A stretch of 5,971 nucleotides of DNA from Candidatus Kuenenia stuttgartensis (GTDB taxonomy: Bacteria > Bacteroidota > Bacteroidia > Flavobacteriales_D > Crocinitomicaceae). Shown here piece by piece: positions 1 to 5,971 of the stretch. The translations under genes and the position numbers were made by a program. The notes below the pieces were generated by a model. It was not told where the DNA came from and ran no database searches. It saw nothing but the letters and a program-made list of their open reading frames with translations. Where the stretch lies: assembly GCA_943326025.2 (NCBI GenBank), contig CALPRR020000155.1, forward strand, positions 1-5,971, in the 5' to 3' direction. How positions within the stretch are numbered: the stretch's first letter is position 1; the number at the start of each line of letters is the position of its first letter.

Positions 1-736
1 AATTTCGAATTTTCACCGATGAAACGTTGATTTCAATAACATCTCCATCAGCCCCATATTTATCCATTGTAATCCAATCACCGATTCTAACCATATCATT
101 TGAAGACAATTGCAAACTACTAATGAAACCAAGAATTGTATCTTTAAAAACCAATGCAACAATGGCTGTCATAGCACCCAATGAAGTCACAAAAAACATT
201 GGCGTTTGATCAGTTAAAACAGACAACATCATAATAATAAAAATACTAGTAGACGTTATCTTGGCAATTTGAAAGTAAGATTGAATTGGTTTATCCTGAT
301 AACGAATATTTTCTTGAACTATATCTCTAAAAGCACTAAGACATCGATTCACAGAAATCATTATCACAAACACTATTAGTAGATGTGCGAAACGTAAACA
401 GTAGGAATTTATCAAAGGATATTGATAGAAAACAATAGATAAAAAATATTCCATCAACAACAAAGGAACAAGATTCGCTAAAGATCTAAAGACTTTATAT
501 TTAGCAAAATAATCATCCCAAGTAATTGTTGTTTTATCAACAAAAGCGACCACTAATTTGGCTATAACAAATCTAGAAATCAACCATAGTAAGTAGACCG
601 TAACTATTAAACAAACAAATAATCCAATGGCCCAAAAAGGTGAATGATTTTCGTATTTAATTTCATCAAATATTCTTCCATTTTCATTTTGAATAAAATA
701 TAAACTTCTAATCCAATTGATGATTGATTCTTTCAT
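1..736 (-). CDS. MscS-family mechanosensitive ion channel, YbdG/MscM-like (3' part outside window)
   Basis: I translated this minus-strand frame by hand from ATG at 736-734. It stays open for 245 residues to the window edge, so the C-terminus is missing. Hydrophobic stretches lie near residues 34-54, 86-104 and 115-129, followed by a KPIQSY motif (149-154) typical of the YbdG-like subgroup. Further stretches lie near 160-174 and 180-209. The last is the glycine/alanine-rich pore helix (SLGAMTAIVALVFKDTILGF) and runs into MVRIGDWI (215-222), the start of the MscS beta domain, then GADGDVIEI. Family knowledge: these inner-membrane channels open under membrane tension and release solutes during osmotic downshock. 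E. coli YbdG has about 415 residues, so roughly 170 probably lie beyond position 1. The long N-terminal membrane part favours YbdG-like over minimal MscS. A good promoter match lies just upstream. Family is secure; conducting activity is inferred. Confidence 0.92.
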   Translation of the reverse strand, partial: MKESIINWIRSLYFIQNENGRIFDEIKYENHSPFWAIGLFVCLIVTVYLLWLISRFVIAKLVVAFVDKTTITWDDYFAKYKVFRSLANLVPLLLMEYFLSIVFYQYPLINSYCLRFAHLLIVFVIMISVNRCLSAFRDIVQENIRYQDKPIQSYFQIAKITSTSIFIIMMLSVLTDQTPMFFVTSLGAMTAIVALVFKDTILGFISSLQLSSNDMVRIGDWITMDKYGADGDVIEINVSSVKIRN

Positions 737-1319
737 TTTGTTAATTTTAAACAAAAATACAATTTTGAAGAAACAAACAATCTATTTATTTGGTTGGATT
801 ACATTAGTTGTATTTCCTATTCCCACATTCTTGATTCTAGGTTATTTCGAAAACAAATCATTTAATGAATTAATTGAATTAAATTCCATTTTGGAGCTGA
901 AAAGTATAATTGGGATTTTATTCGGTGTAATTTATGCGTTAATCGCTTTAAAATTGCTACAATCATCTGTTTTTGAAGCACTCCCAGATCGAATTGAAAA
1001 AAGTATAAAAGCACTAAATTTAAACATGTTAGATATGGTTTTTCTATCCTTATGTGCTGGAATTGGAGAAGAATTACTGTTTCGAGTAGGGGTTCAATAT
1101 TATCTAGGACCTTGGTTAACGGCATTTATTTTTGTAGCAATTCATGGTTATTTCAATCCATTTAATTGGCGAAAATCTCTTTATGGAGTAATCGTGTTTC
1201 CATTTATCTTATTGATTTCATTTGCCTATGAGAATTATGGGTTATGGTTTTGTATCGCTGCACATTTCTCATATGATCTTGTTCTATTTTTAGCAATTGG
1301 ATTTGAAGAAGAAGAATAA
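720..1319 (+). CDS. CPBP family (CAAX protease/Abi) intramembrane metalloprotease
   Basis: This is a multi-pass membrane protein of 199 residues if the ATG at 720 is used. The CPBP motifs are intact: EExxxR (E117, E118, R122), FxxxH (F138, H142) and HxxxD (H182, D186). In this family the glutamates and histidines form the metal-dependent active site within the membrane. Hydrophobic segments lie near residues 21-42, 62-80, 103-113, 129-141, 155-170 and 174-194, and the protein ends in four glutamates. Bacterial members are linked to peptide maturation, bacteriocin immunity or protein processing, and no substrate can be named here. The start is uncertain. ATG 720 overlaps the divergent channel gene by 17 bp, and TTG 717 is also in frame. 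TTG 765 would give a typical MKKQTIYLFG start and remove the overlap, leaving 184 residues with all motifs. No toxin, bacteriocin or prenyltransferase gene is adjacent. Confidence 0.87.
   Translation: MIDSFILLILNKNTILKKQTIYLFGWITLVVFPIPTFLILGYFENKSFNELIELNSILELKSIIGILFGVIYALIALKLLQSSVFEALPDRIEKSIKALNLNMLDMVFLSLCAGIGEELLFRVGVQYYLGPWLTAFIFVAIHGYFNPFNWRKSLYGVIVFPFILLISFAYENYGLWFCIAAHFSYDLVLFLAIGFEEEE
752..780 (-). promoter_or_regulatory. Bacteroidota-type promoter for the MscS-like gene
   Basis: Read on the minus strand, there is a TTG (780-778), an 18-nt spacer and then TATTTTTG (759-752). This fits the Bacteroidota consensus of TTG at -33 and TAnnTTTG at -7, for which I recall a 17-23 nt spacing. 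Transcription would begin about 6-8 nt beyond the -7 box, leaving a leader of roughly 8-10 nt before the ATG at 736. The site lies inside or directly at the 5' end of the divergent CPBP gene. AT-rich DNA produces chance matches, but the two elements, their spacing and their position all agree. Confidence 0.5.
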
Positions 1320-1365
1320 TTAAAAAAAATAAATTTATAAACTAGATTTATATTAAAGTTGGCAT

Positions 1366-1373
1366 TAGTTTTG
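1366..1373 (+). promoter_or_regulatory. Putative -7 promoter box for the Spy-like gene
   Basis: TAGTTTTG matches the Bacteroidota -7 consensus TAnnTTTG exactly and sits 30 bp before the ATG at 1404, giving a leader of about 20-25 nt. No convincing TTG lies 17-23 nt upstream, so the -33 element is weak or absent. The 84-bp gap between the CPBP stop and this gene shows no terminator hairpin, so read-through from the CPBP gene is possible as well. Confidence 0.35.
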
Positions 1374-1403
1374 GTTAGCTAAATAAAATAAAATTAGAAA
1401 ACT

Positions 1404-1853
1404 ATGAAAACATTTAAATTAGGATTAATTGCATTAGGACTTATAACAAGTTCATTTTCTTATTCACAAGAACAACAAAAGAAAACTCCTGAACAAAGAG
1501 CTGCGTTAAAAACAGAAAGATTAGCTAAAGAATTATTATTATCACCAGAGCAAAAAGAAAAAGTATTAACCCTTTATACTGGAATTGCTCAAAAAAATGA
1601 TTCAGCTAGAAAAAGCACTTCACTTTCAAAAGATCAAAAAGAAGTAGCTATCAAATCTAACAATCAAACTAAAGTTGAACAAATGAAGTTAGTTTTGAAT
1701 GAACAACAATACACAAAATTTCAAGCTATTGAAGCTAAAAAAGCTGAAAAACAAGAAGCAAGAAAAGAAGCAAAACAAAATGTGAAAAATAAAAAAAACA
1801 AAGCTAAAGTTAAAACTGAAAGCATAATAGAAGAAGTTGAAGAAGAACTTTAA
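1404..1853 (+). CDS. Small secreted Spy/CpxP-like helical protein with charged tail
   Basis: The 149-residue product starts with a signal peptide: a basic N-terminus MKTFK, a hydrophobic core, and SSFSYSQ, with cleavage likely around residues 21-22. The mature part looks almost wholly helical and hydrophilic. Two short motifs, LSPEQ (46-50) and LNEQQ (98-102), resemble the LTxxQ repeats of Spy/CpxP-type periplasmic proteins. The spacing of a helix, a linker with KDQKE and a second helix fits small proteins of this type common in Flavobacteria. Residues about 112-137 are rich in Lys, Glu and Ala with a strong positive charge, and the last 11 residues are acidic (IIEEVEEEL at the end). Spy and CpxP act in envelope stress, Spy as a chaperone, but the likeness here is by motif only and no function is proven. 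The start has an A-rich leader and no competing upstream ATG. The gene ends 12 bp before a strong hairpin terminator. Confidence 0.8.
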   Translation: MKTFKLGLIALGLITSSFSYSQEQQKKTPEQRAALKTERLAKELLLSPEQKEKVLTLYTGIAQKNDSARKSTSLSKDQKEVAIKSNNQTKVEQMKLVLNEQQYTKFQAIEAKKAEKQEARKEAKQNVKNKKNKAKVKTESIIEEVEEEL

Positions 1854-1865
1854 TCTAAAAAATTG

Positions 1866-1908
1866 TATAAAAAGAAAGGCGATCAATATGATCGCCTTTC
1901 TTTTTATA
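1866..1908. terminator. Bidirectional intrinsic terminator between convergent genes
   Basis: A perfect 20-bp inverted repeat has a 3-nt loop (ATA, 1886-1888). Its core is AAGGCGATCA paired with TGATCGCCTT. The outer stem has an A run on the left (1869-1873) and a T run on the right (1901-1905), so either strand gives a GC-containing hairpin followed by U residues. It starts 12 bp after the stop of the Spy-like gene and ends 13 bp before the stop of the convergent aminotransferase gene, so it can serve both. Confidence 0.93.
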
Positions 1909-1921
1909 AACTATTTCTAAA

Positions 1922-3151
1922 TTAATTGTGGGCTGCAGTTTCTGTAGAACCTACTTCTACTCTACCCGGATAAACTTTTAAAGCTTCACCTAAACAAATT
2001 ACAGCTTTACGTAATGAATCTTGATTTAATACATAAGCAATACGAGCTTCTTGAGTTCCTGCATCTTTAGAAGAGTAAAAACCATTAGCTGGAGCCATCA
2101 TAACAGTTTGACCTTCAAATTCAAATTCTTCTAATAACCATTGACAGAATTTCTCTGCATTATCAACTGGGAATTTAGCAACACAATAGAAAGCTCCACT
2201 TGGTTTTGGACAAAATACTCCAGGGATACTATTTAATCCATCCACCATAATATTTCTTCTTTCAACGTATTCAGCAACAACATTATCGAAATAAGATTGT
2301 GGCGTGTTTAATGCAGCTTCAGAAGCAATTTGATCAATCGTTGGTGGAGATAAACGTGCTTGACCGAATTTCAATGCTGCAGCCATTACCTCTTTGTTTT
2401 TTGTAATTAAAGCTCCGATTCTTGCTCCACACATAGAATAACGTTTAGAAACAGAATCAATCATAATTACATTATCTTCAATTCCTTCTAAATTCATTAC
2501 TGAAAATGGAACTGCTCCATCATAACAAAACTCACGATATACCTCATCAGCAAATAAGAATAAATCGTGTTTTTTAACGATATCTCTCAATTGCTCCAAT
2601 TCACTTTTTGAATATAAATAACCTGTAGGATTACCTGGATTACAAATAACAATTGCTTTTGTTTTAGAAGTTATTTTTTTCTCAATTTCTTCAACAGGAG
2701 GTAAAGCAAAACCTGTTTCAATATATGAAGTTACTGGAACAACATTTACTCCTGCTGTTACTGCAAAACCATTATAATTAGCATAAAATGGTTCAGGGAT
2801 AATAATTTCATCACCTAAATCACAAGTTGTCATGAAACCAAAAATTAATGCTTCAGAACCACCTGTAGTAATTAAGATATCTTCTGCATTCACATTAATA
2901 CCAGTTTTTTGGTAATAAGCCGCTAAATTTGTTCTATACGATTCAAAACCTGCAGAGTGACTATATTCAATCACCTTACGATCCATATTTTTAATAGCAT
3001 TCAATGCTACTTCAGGCGTTTCAATATCAGGTTGACCAATATTTAAATGGTAAACAATTTTACCTTGTTTTTTAGCTGTTTCCGCATAAGGCACCAATTT
3101 ACGAATTGGTGAAGCAGGCATATCATTCGCTTTTGTAGAAATTTTTGGCAT
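1922..3151 (-). CDS. Pyridoxal phosphate-dependent aminotransferase, class I/II (fold type I)
   Basis: This complete 409-residue protein is close to the usual family length of about 390-400. It would move an amino group between an amino acid and a 2-oxo acid in the cytoplasm, using PLP. Visible landmarks in order are NIGQPD (37-42), TTGGSEAL (95-102), NPGNPTG (171-177, N174 near the PLP ring), ADEVY (201-205, D202 to the pyridine nitrogen), SVSK (233-236, K236 the Schiff-base lysine), R244 in CGARIG (phosphate contact) and R370 in EARIAYV (substrate alpha-carboxylate). Residue roles come from family knowledge. Databases often label such proteins aspartate aminotransferase. The position that I recall holding the aspartate-recognising lysine in the Thermus enzyme appears to be Ser99 here, so I leave the substrate open. 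The last ~13 residues look like a non-conserved tail. It stands alone, convergent with the Spy-like gene and divergent from the M15 gene. Confidence 0.95.
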   Translation of the reverse strand: MPKISTKANDMPASPIRKLVPYAETAKKQGKIVYHLNIGQPDIETPEVALNAIKNMDRKVIEYSHSAGFESYRTNLAAYYQKTGINVNAEDILITTGGSEALIFGFMTTCDLGDEIIIPEPFYANYNGFAVTAGVNVVPVTSYIETGFALPPVEEIEKKITSKTKAIVICNPGNPTGYLYSKSELEQLRDIVKKHDLFLFADEVYREFCYDGAVPFSVMNLEGIEDNVIMIDSVSKRYSMCGARIGALITKNKEVMAAALKFGQARLSPPTIDQIASEAALNTPQSYFDNVVAEYVERRNIMVDGLNSIPGVFCPKPSGAFYCVAKFPVDNAEKFCQWLLEEFEFEGQTVMMAPANGFYSSKDAGTQEARIAYVLNQDSLRKAVICLGEALKVYPGRVEVGSTETAAHN

Positions 3152-3169
3152 ATTTTCTTAATTTTACAG

Positions 3170-3177
3170 CAAATTTA
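3170..3177 (-). promoter_or_regulatory. Putative -7 promoter box for the aminotransferase gene
   Basis: On the minus strand this reads TAAATTTG, an exact match to TAnnTTTG. It lies 18 bp before the start codon at 3151, which would give a leader of about 10 nt. The nearest upstream TTG is only 12 nt away, shorter than the usual spacing, so the -33 part is not convincing. The site is in the short gap between two divergent genes, where a promoter for this strand must lie if the gene has its own. Confidence 0.4.
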
Positions 3178-3230
3178 AAGAGAAAGTTGCAATTCTCTCA
3201 ATGTATTTTAAGTTCTTTTTAAAAATTATC

Positions 3231-3980
3231 ATGAAATTTCAATTTTTAACAATTTTAATCTGCTTTTCCTTCATAATTGGTTGTAATTATTCATCAAAAA
3301 AAGAAACTGATATAATATCAATCAATCAGAAAAAATCAAATTTTCCTAAACCAATAATAAAAAATATATCAAAAAAGAAATTGAAAGAATTTAATTTGGT
3401 TGATATTCAAGAAATAAATAAATCTATAAAAGTTGAGTTAAAATATGCCACAACGGATAATTTCATGAAAATTAAACTATACGAAAAATTAAAAAAAGCA
3501 TATTTACAAAAAGATGTGGCAAGACGCCTTTCAAAATGTCAAGATTATTTAACATCGATCGATCCAAAATTATATTTATTGATTTATGATGCTGTGAGAC
3601 CATTAAGTACACAACAGAAAATGTGGGATGCTTTAGACACGATTCCATTTCACGAACGAACAAAATTTGTTTCCAATCCTGAAAATGGAAGTGTTCACAA
3701 TTATGGCGCTGCAGTTGATTTAACAATTTGTAATTCAAAAGGGGAAGCTTTAGATATGGGAGCTGGCTATGATGATATTCGAAAAATTGCCTATCCAAGT
3801 TTAGAAGATCAATTTTTAGCTTCAGGTGAACTTACTATTGAACAAATAGAAAATAGAAAATTACTTCGAAAAGTTATGAAATCTCAAGGTTTTATCAATA
3901 TACCTTCTGAATGGTGGCATTTTAATGCTTGTACTAGATCTATTGCAAAAACAAAATATAATCAACTATTAGAAGAATAA
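3231..3980 (+). CDS. Peptidase M15 lipoprotein, D-Ala-D-Ala dipeptidase (VanX/DdpX) type
   Basis: From ATG 3231 the product has 249 residues. I prefer this start to ATG 3201 because it gives a compact lipoprotein signal: MKFQF, a hydrophobic core and a lipobox ending IIGC, with Cys18 the lipidated residue. The M15D zinc dipeptidase motifs are complete: YDAVRP with R123 (119-124), SVHNYGAAVD with zinc ligands H156 and D163, and EWWH with catalytic E227 and zinc ligand H230. The family cleaves D-Ala-D-Ala into D-alanine, either in glycopeptide resistance (VanX) or to recycle peptidoglycan dipeptides. No vanH or vanA ligase gene is nearby, so wall turnover or nutrient use is more likely than vancomycin resistance. 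The lipid anchor puts it outside the cytoplasm, unlike classical VanX. A DUF5916 gene follows 67 bp later on the same strand. Other M15 specificities, such as L,D-type, are possible but fit the motifs less well. Confidence 0.9.
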   Translation: MKFQFLTILICFSFIIGCNYSSKKETDIISINQKKSNFPKPIIKNISKKKLKEFNLVDIQEINKSIKVELKYATTDNFMKIKLYEKLKKAYLQKDVARRLSKCQDYLTSIDPKLYLLIYDAVRPLSTQQKMWDALDTIPFHERTKFVSNPENGSVHNYGAAVDLTICNSKGEALDMGAGYDDIRKIAYPSLEDQFLASGELTIEQIENRKLLRKVMKSQGFINIPSEWWHFNACTRSIAKTKYNQLLEE

Positions 3981-4021
3981 CAGTTAAAATAATTTAAATT
4001 TTAGTTACATAATTTACTGAA

Positions 4022-4048
4022 ATGAAAATTATTCTATTTTTGTTATAA
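4022..4048 (+). other. Eight-codon mini-ORF overlapping the next start codon (TAATG)
   Basis: ATG at 4022 opens a frame encoding MKIILFLL. Its TAA stop (4046-4048) shares one base with the ATG (4048-4050) of the DUF5916 gene. Such a TAATG junction can couple translation by termination and reinitiation. The peptide is short and hydrophobic, like the start of a signal peptide, so it could instead be the remnant of an earlier start broken by a frameshift. No ribosome binding site is clear before it. It may be chance in AT-rich DNA. Confidence 0.25.
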
Positions 4049-5971
4049 TGAAACTATATCTCAAACTTATATTCCTTTTAATTGGATTTCAATCTATTAG
4101 TTTGAGTCAAAATATGTCAATAGATACTTTTATTCGGAGAAAAACATTCGAAACTTCTTTCACTTCAACAAAACCTAAAATAGACGGTGATCTTTCAGAA
4201 GAAGTTTGGTTAAAAGCAAGATCATACTCAGATTTTCGTCAAAATTATCCAAATTATGATGTGCCGGCAAGTCAACTAACTGAAGTTAGAGTAATCTATG
4301 ACAACACATCGATTTACATTGCAGCTAAAATGTTTGATACGCATCCTGACAGTATCGCTCGACAATTGGGTTCCAGAGATAATGATTTATATGCTGATCA
4401 ATTTCGTTTGGTAATTGATACATACAACAAACAACAAGATGCTTTTGATTTTACAGTTTACGCTTCTGGTGTTCAGGTAGATAGTCGTTTTTCAGATGGA
4501 AATTATAATGCTGTATGGGAAAGTAAAGTAAAAATAGTTGAAGATGGTTGGACAGCAGAAATAAGAATCCCCTACTCTGCGATTCGTTTTCCAGTTACAT
4601 ATGAACATTTATGGGGAATTCAATTTACACGAAAAATTGCTCGAAATGGGGAATTTCTTCAATGGGCATTAACTCCTAGGGGTGTAAATAACCCAATAAA
4701 ATATTGGGGGGAATTCACAGGTCTTAAAGATATCAAGGCCCCTATTCGTTTATCTTTAACACCATTCGTAACAGGAGTAACAAGCCATTATCCTTATAAT
4801 ACTCCTGGACAAAGTGATTTCTCACAACGTTTAGCTGGTGGATTGGATTTAAAATATGGTTTAAATGATTCATATACATTAGATGTAAGTCTACTTCCCG
4901 ATTTCACTCAAGTTCAAAGTGACAATTTGGTGAAAAATTTAGGAGCATTTAAACAACAATACGATGAACAACGACCATTTTTTCAAGAAAATACAGATTT
5001 ATTCAACAAAGGTGGATTATTTTATTCTCGAAGAATAGGAGGATTACCATCAAGACATAATGATGTTGAAAATAATTTAAAAACTGGTGAAACAATTATT
5101 TCAAATCCCAATTCAACAAAACTGTTAAATATTGCAAAAGTTTCTGGTAGATCGAGTAAAGGTCTAGGAATTGGTGTATTGAATGCTGTTTTAGATAATA
5201 CTTATGCTACAATTCAAGATTCTTTGGGAAATACAAGAAAAGAATTAGTAGAACCATTCTCTAATTACAATATAACTGTTTTAGATAAACAATTAAAAAA
5301 TAGTTCAAACATTTATCTTATTAATACCAATGTTTATAGAGCACAAAAATATGAGTTAGCAAATACAACTGGAATTGGTGGACAAATTAATAATAATAAA
5401 AACAACTATTATATTGCTGGAAACGGTGTGATGACAAATGTATTTGATATGGATTCAATACAAAATAGATACAAAGATAAATATGGATTTCAATATTTCT
5501 TAGCTGGTGGAAAAAGTAGTGGGAAATTTACATTCAATATTAGTTCTTCAGGAATTAGCCCAACATTTAATAACAATAATTTAGGAATAACTCAAGAAGT
5601 AAATTTCATAAGTAATTCAATAAATGCAAATTACAATCAATTTGTACCGTTCAAAAATTTTGTCAATGGCGGGTTTGGTGGTGGAATCAATCATATTATT
5701 AACTACAGCACACATTCATTTAATCAAATTCGCTTTTTAATAAACGGTTTTTTGACATTTAATAATTTTTCATCGATAAATTTAGATGGAGCAGCTTCAC
5801 CTTGGGGTGAAATTGATTATTATGAACCTCGAGTAGATGGACGCTATTTTCACAGAACAAAAAACTTTTATGTGAATGTAAATTACAATTCTGATTATCG
5901 AAAAAAGTTTACTTATAAGGCTTATTTTTGGGGTGGTTCTACAGGTGTAATATCTGAATCAATTGGGTACA
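4048..5971 (+). CDS. DUF5916 outer-membrane protein with CBM9-like N-terminal domain (3' part outside window)
   Basis: I translated this frame by hand from ATG 4048. It stays open for 641 residues to the window edge, so the C-terminus is missing. Residues 1-21 form a signal peptide ending in SISLSQ. The CBM9-like beta-sandwich domain runs from about 42 to 225, with its entry motif KPKIDGDLSEEVW (42-54), the central VYASGVQVD (137-145) and GWTAEIRIPYSAIRF (167-181). The DUF5916 region follows, with the characteristic GGLDLKYGLNDSYTLDVSL (264-282), PDFTQVQSD (284-292), EQRPFF (307-312) and LFYSRRIGG (324-332). Beyond this come alternating hydrophobic, Asn-rich and aromatic strands, as in an outer-membrane beta-barrel. 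The family is common in Bacteroidota and its function is unknown; sugar binding by the first domain is only inferred from fold similarity. Full-length members are usually about 800 residues or more. The 67-bp gap from the M15 lipoprotein gene has no hairpin, so co-transcription is possible. Confidence 0.88.
   Translation, partial: MKLYLKLIFLLIGFQSISLSQNMSIDTFIRRKTFETSFTSTKPKIDGDLSEEVWLKARSYSDFRQNYPNYDVPASQLTEVRVIYDNTSIYIAAKMFDTHPDSIARQLGSRDNDLYADQFRLVIDTYNKQQDAFDFTVYASGVQVDSRFSDGNYNAVWESKVKIVEDGWTAEIRIPYSAIRFPVTYEHLWGIQFTRKIARNGEFLQWALTPRGVNNPIKYWGEFTGLKDIKAPIRLSLTPFVTGVTSHYPYNTPGQSDFSQRLAGGLDLKYGLNDSYTLDVSLLPDFTQVQSDNLVKNLGAFKQQYDEQRPFFQENTDLFNKGGLFYSRRIGGLPSRHNDVENNLKTGETIISNPNSTKLLNIAKVSGRSSKGLGIGVLNAVLDNTYATIQDSLGNTRKELVEPFSNYNITVLDKQLKNSSNIYLINTNVYRAQKYELANTTGIGGQINNNKNNYYIAGNGVMTNVFDMDSIQNRYKDKYGFQYFLAGGKSSGKFTFNISSSGISPTFNNNNLGITQEVNFISNSINANYNQFVPFKNFVNGGFGGGINHIINYSTHSFNQIRFLINGFLTFNNFSSINLDGAASPWGEIDYYEPRVDGRYFHRTKNFYVNVNYNSDYRKKFTYKAYFWGGSTGVISESIGY

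Noticed and set aside
27..209. Plus-strand open frame of 60 codons
   Set aside because: It lies antisense to the conserved pore and beta-domain region of the MscS-like gene and shows no family features.
862..1125. Minus-strand open frame of 87 codons
   Set aside because: It is antisense to the CPBP gene, whose EExxxR motif is coded in this stretch on the other strand.
720..1319. Phage abortive-infection gene, from the 'Abi' name of the CPBP family
   Set aside because: The family name is historical, and no phage-defence partner or mobile element is nearby.
1689..1886. Minus-strand frame rich in phenylalanine that looks like a membrane peptide
   Set aside because: The Phe-rich string is only the complement of Lys-rich AAA/GAA codons in the Spy-like gene, and the frame begins inside the terminator hairpin.
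3201..3230. Upstream ATG of the M15 gene (259-residue version)
   Set aside because: It would add MYFKFFLKII in front of an already complete lipoprotein signal peptide, so ATG 3231 gives the better start.
3472..3798. Minus-strand open frame of 108 codons
   Set aside because: It is antisense to the M15 catalytic core, where conserved zinc motifs prove the plus-strand reading.
3231..3980. Vancomycin-resistance gene (vanX)
   Set aside because: The enzyme family matches, but no vanH, vanA/B or vanRS genes are present and the protein is an exported lipoprotein, so a resistance call is not supported.
3981..4021. Possible terminator between the M15 and DUF5916 genes
   Set aside because: The stretch is AT-rich with only weak A/T self-complementarity and no GC-containing stem followed by a T run.

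Overview
The window is about 6 kb of very AT-rich DNA, probably chromosomal, and most likely from a member of the Bacteroidota, order Flavobacteriales. Four things point there: the strong A/T bias, A-rich leaders without clear Shine-Dalgarno sequences, several matches to the Bacteroidota -7 promoter box (TAnnTTTG), and a DUF5916-type outer-membrane gene. The genus cannot be settled from this sequence. Every gene seen belongs to a common family, with no insertion sequence, phage gene, tRNA, rRNA or CRISPR array. I see no sign of a new multi-gene system and regard this as ordinary core or housekeeping DNA.

Layout from left to right. (1) Positions 1-736, minus strand: the N-terminal 245 residues of an MscS-family mechanosensitive channel of the YbdG/MscM type, cut by the window edge. 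(2) Positions 720-1319, plus strand: a small CPBP (CAAX protease/Abi) membrane protein with its metalloprotease motifs intact. It is divergent from the channel gene, and the two 5' ends overlap or abut. (3) Positions 1404-1853, plus strand: a small secreted, helical, Spy/CpxP-like protein with a basic stretch and an acidic tail. (4) Positions 1866-1908: a perfect 20-bp hairpin that ends this gene and the convergent aminotransferase gene. (5) Positions 1922-3151, minus strand: a fold-type I PLP-dependent aminotransferase. (6) Positions 3231-3980, plus strand: a VanX/DdpX-type peptidase M15 carrying a lipoprotein signal. (7) Positions 4048-5971, plus strand: the first 641 residues of a DUF5916 protein (CBM9-like N-domain plus probable beta-barrel), cut by the right edge and preceded by an 8-codon mini-ORF whose stop overlaps its start.

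Five of the six genes encode envelope proteins: a channel, a membrane protease, a secreted protein, a lipoprotein peptidase and an outer-membrane protein. Orientation switches and the shared terminator argue that they are mostly separate transcription units, not one pathway. The only likely co-transcribed pair is the M15 lipoprotein and the DUF5916 gene, which share a strand and are 67 bp apart. All gaps between genes are shorter than 100 bp.
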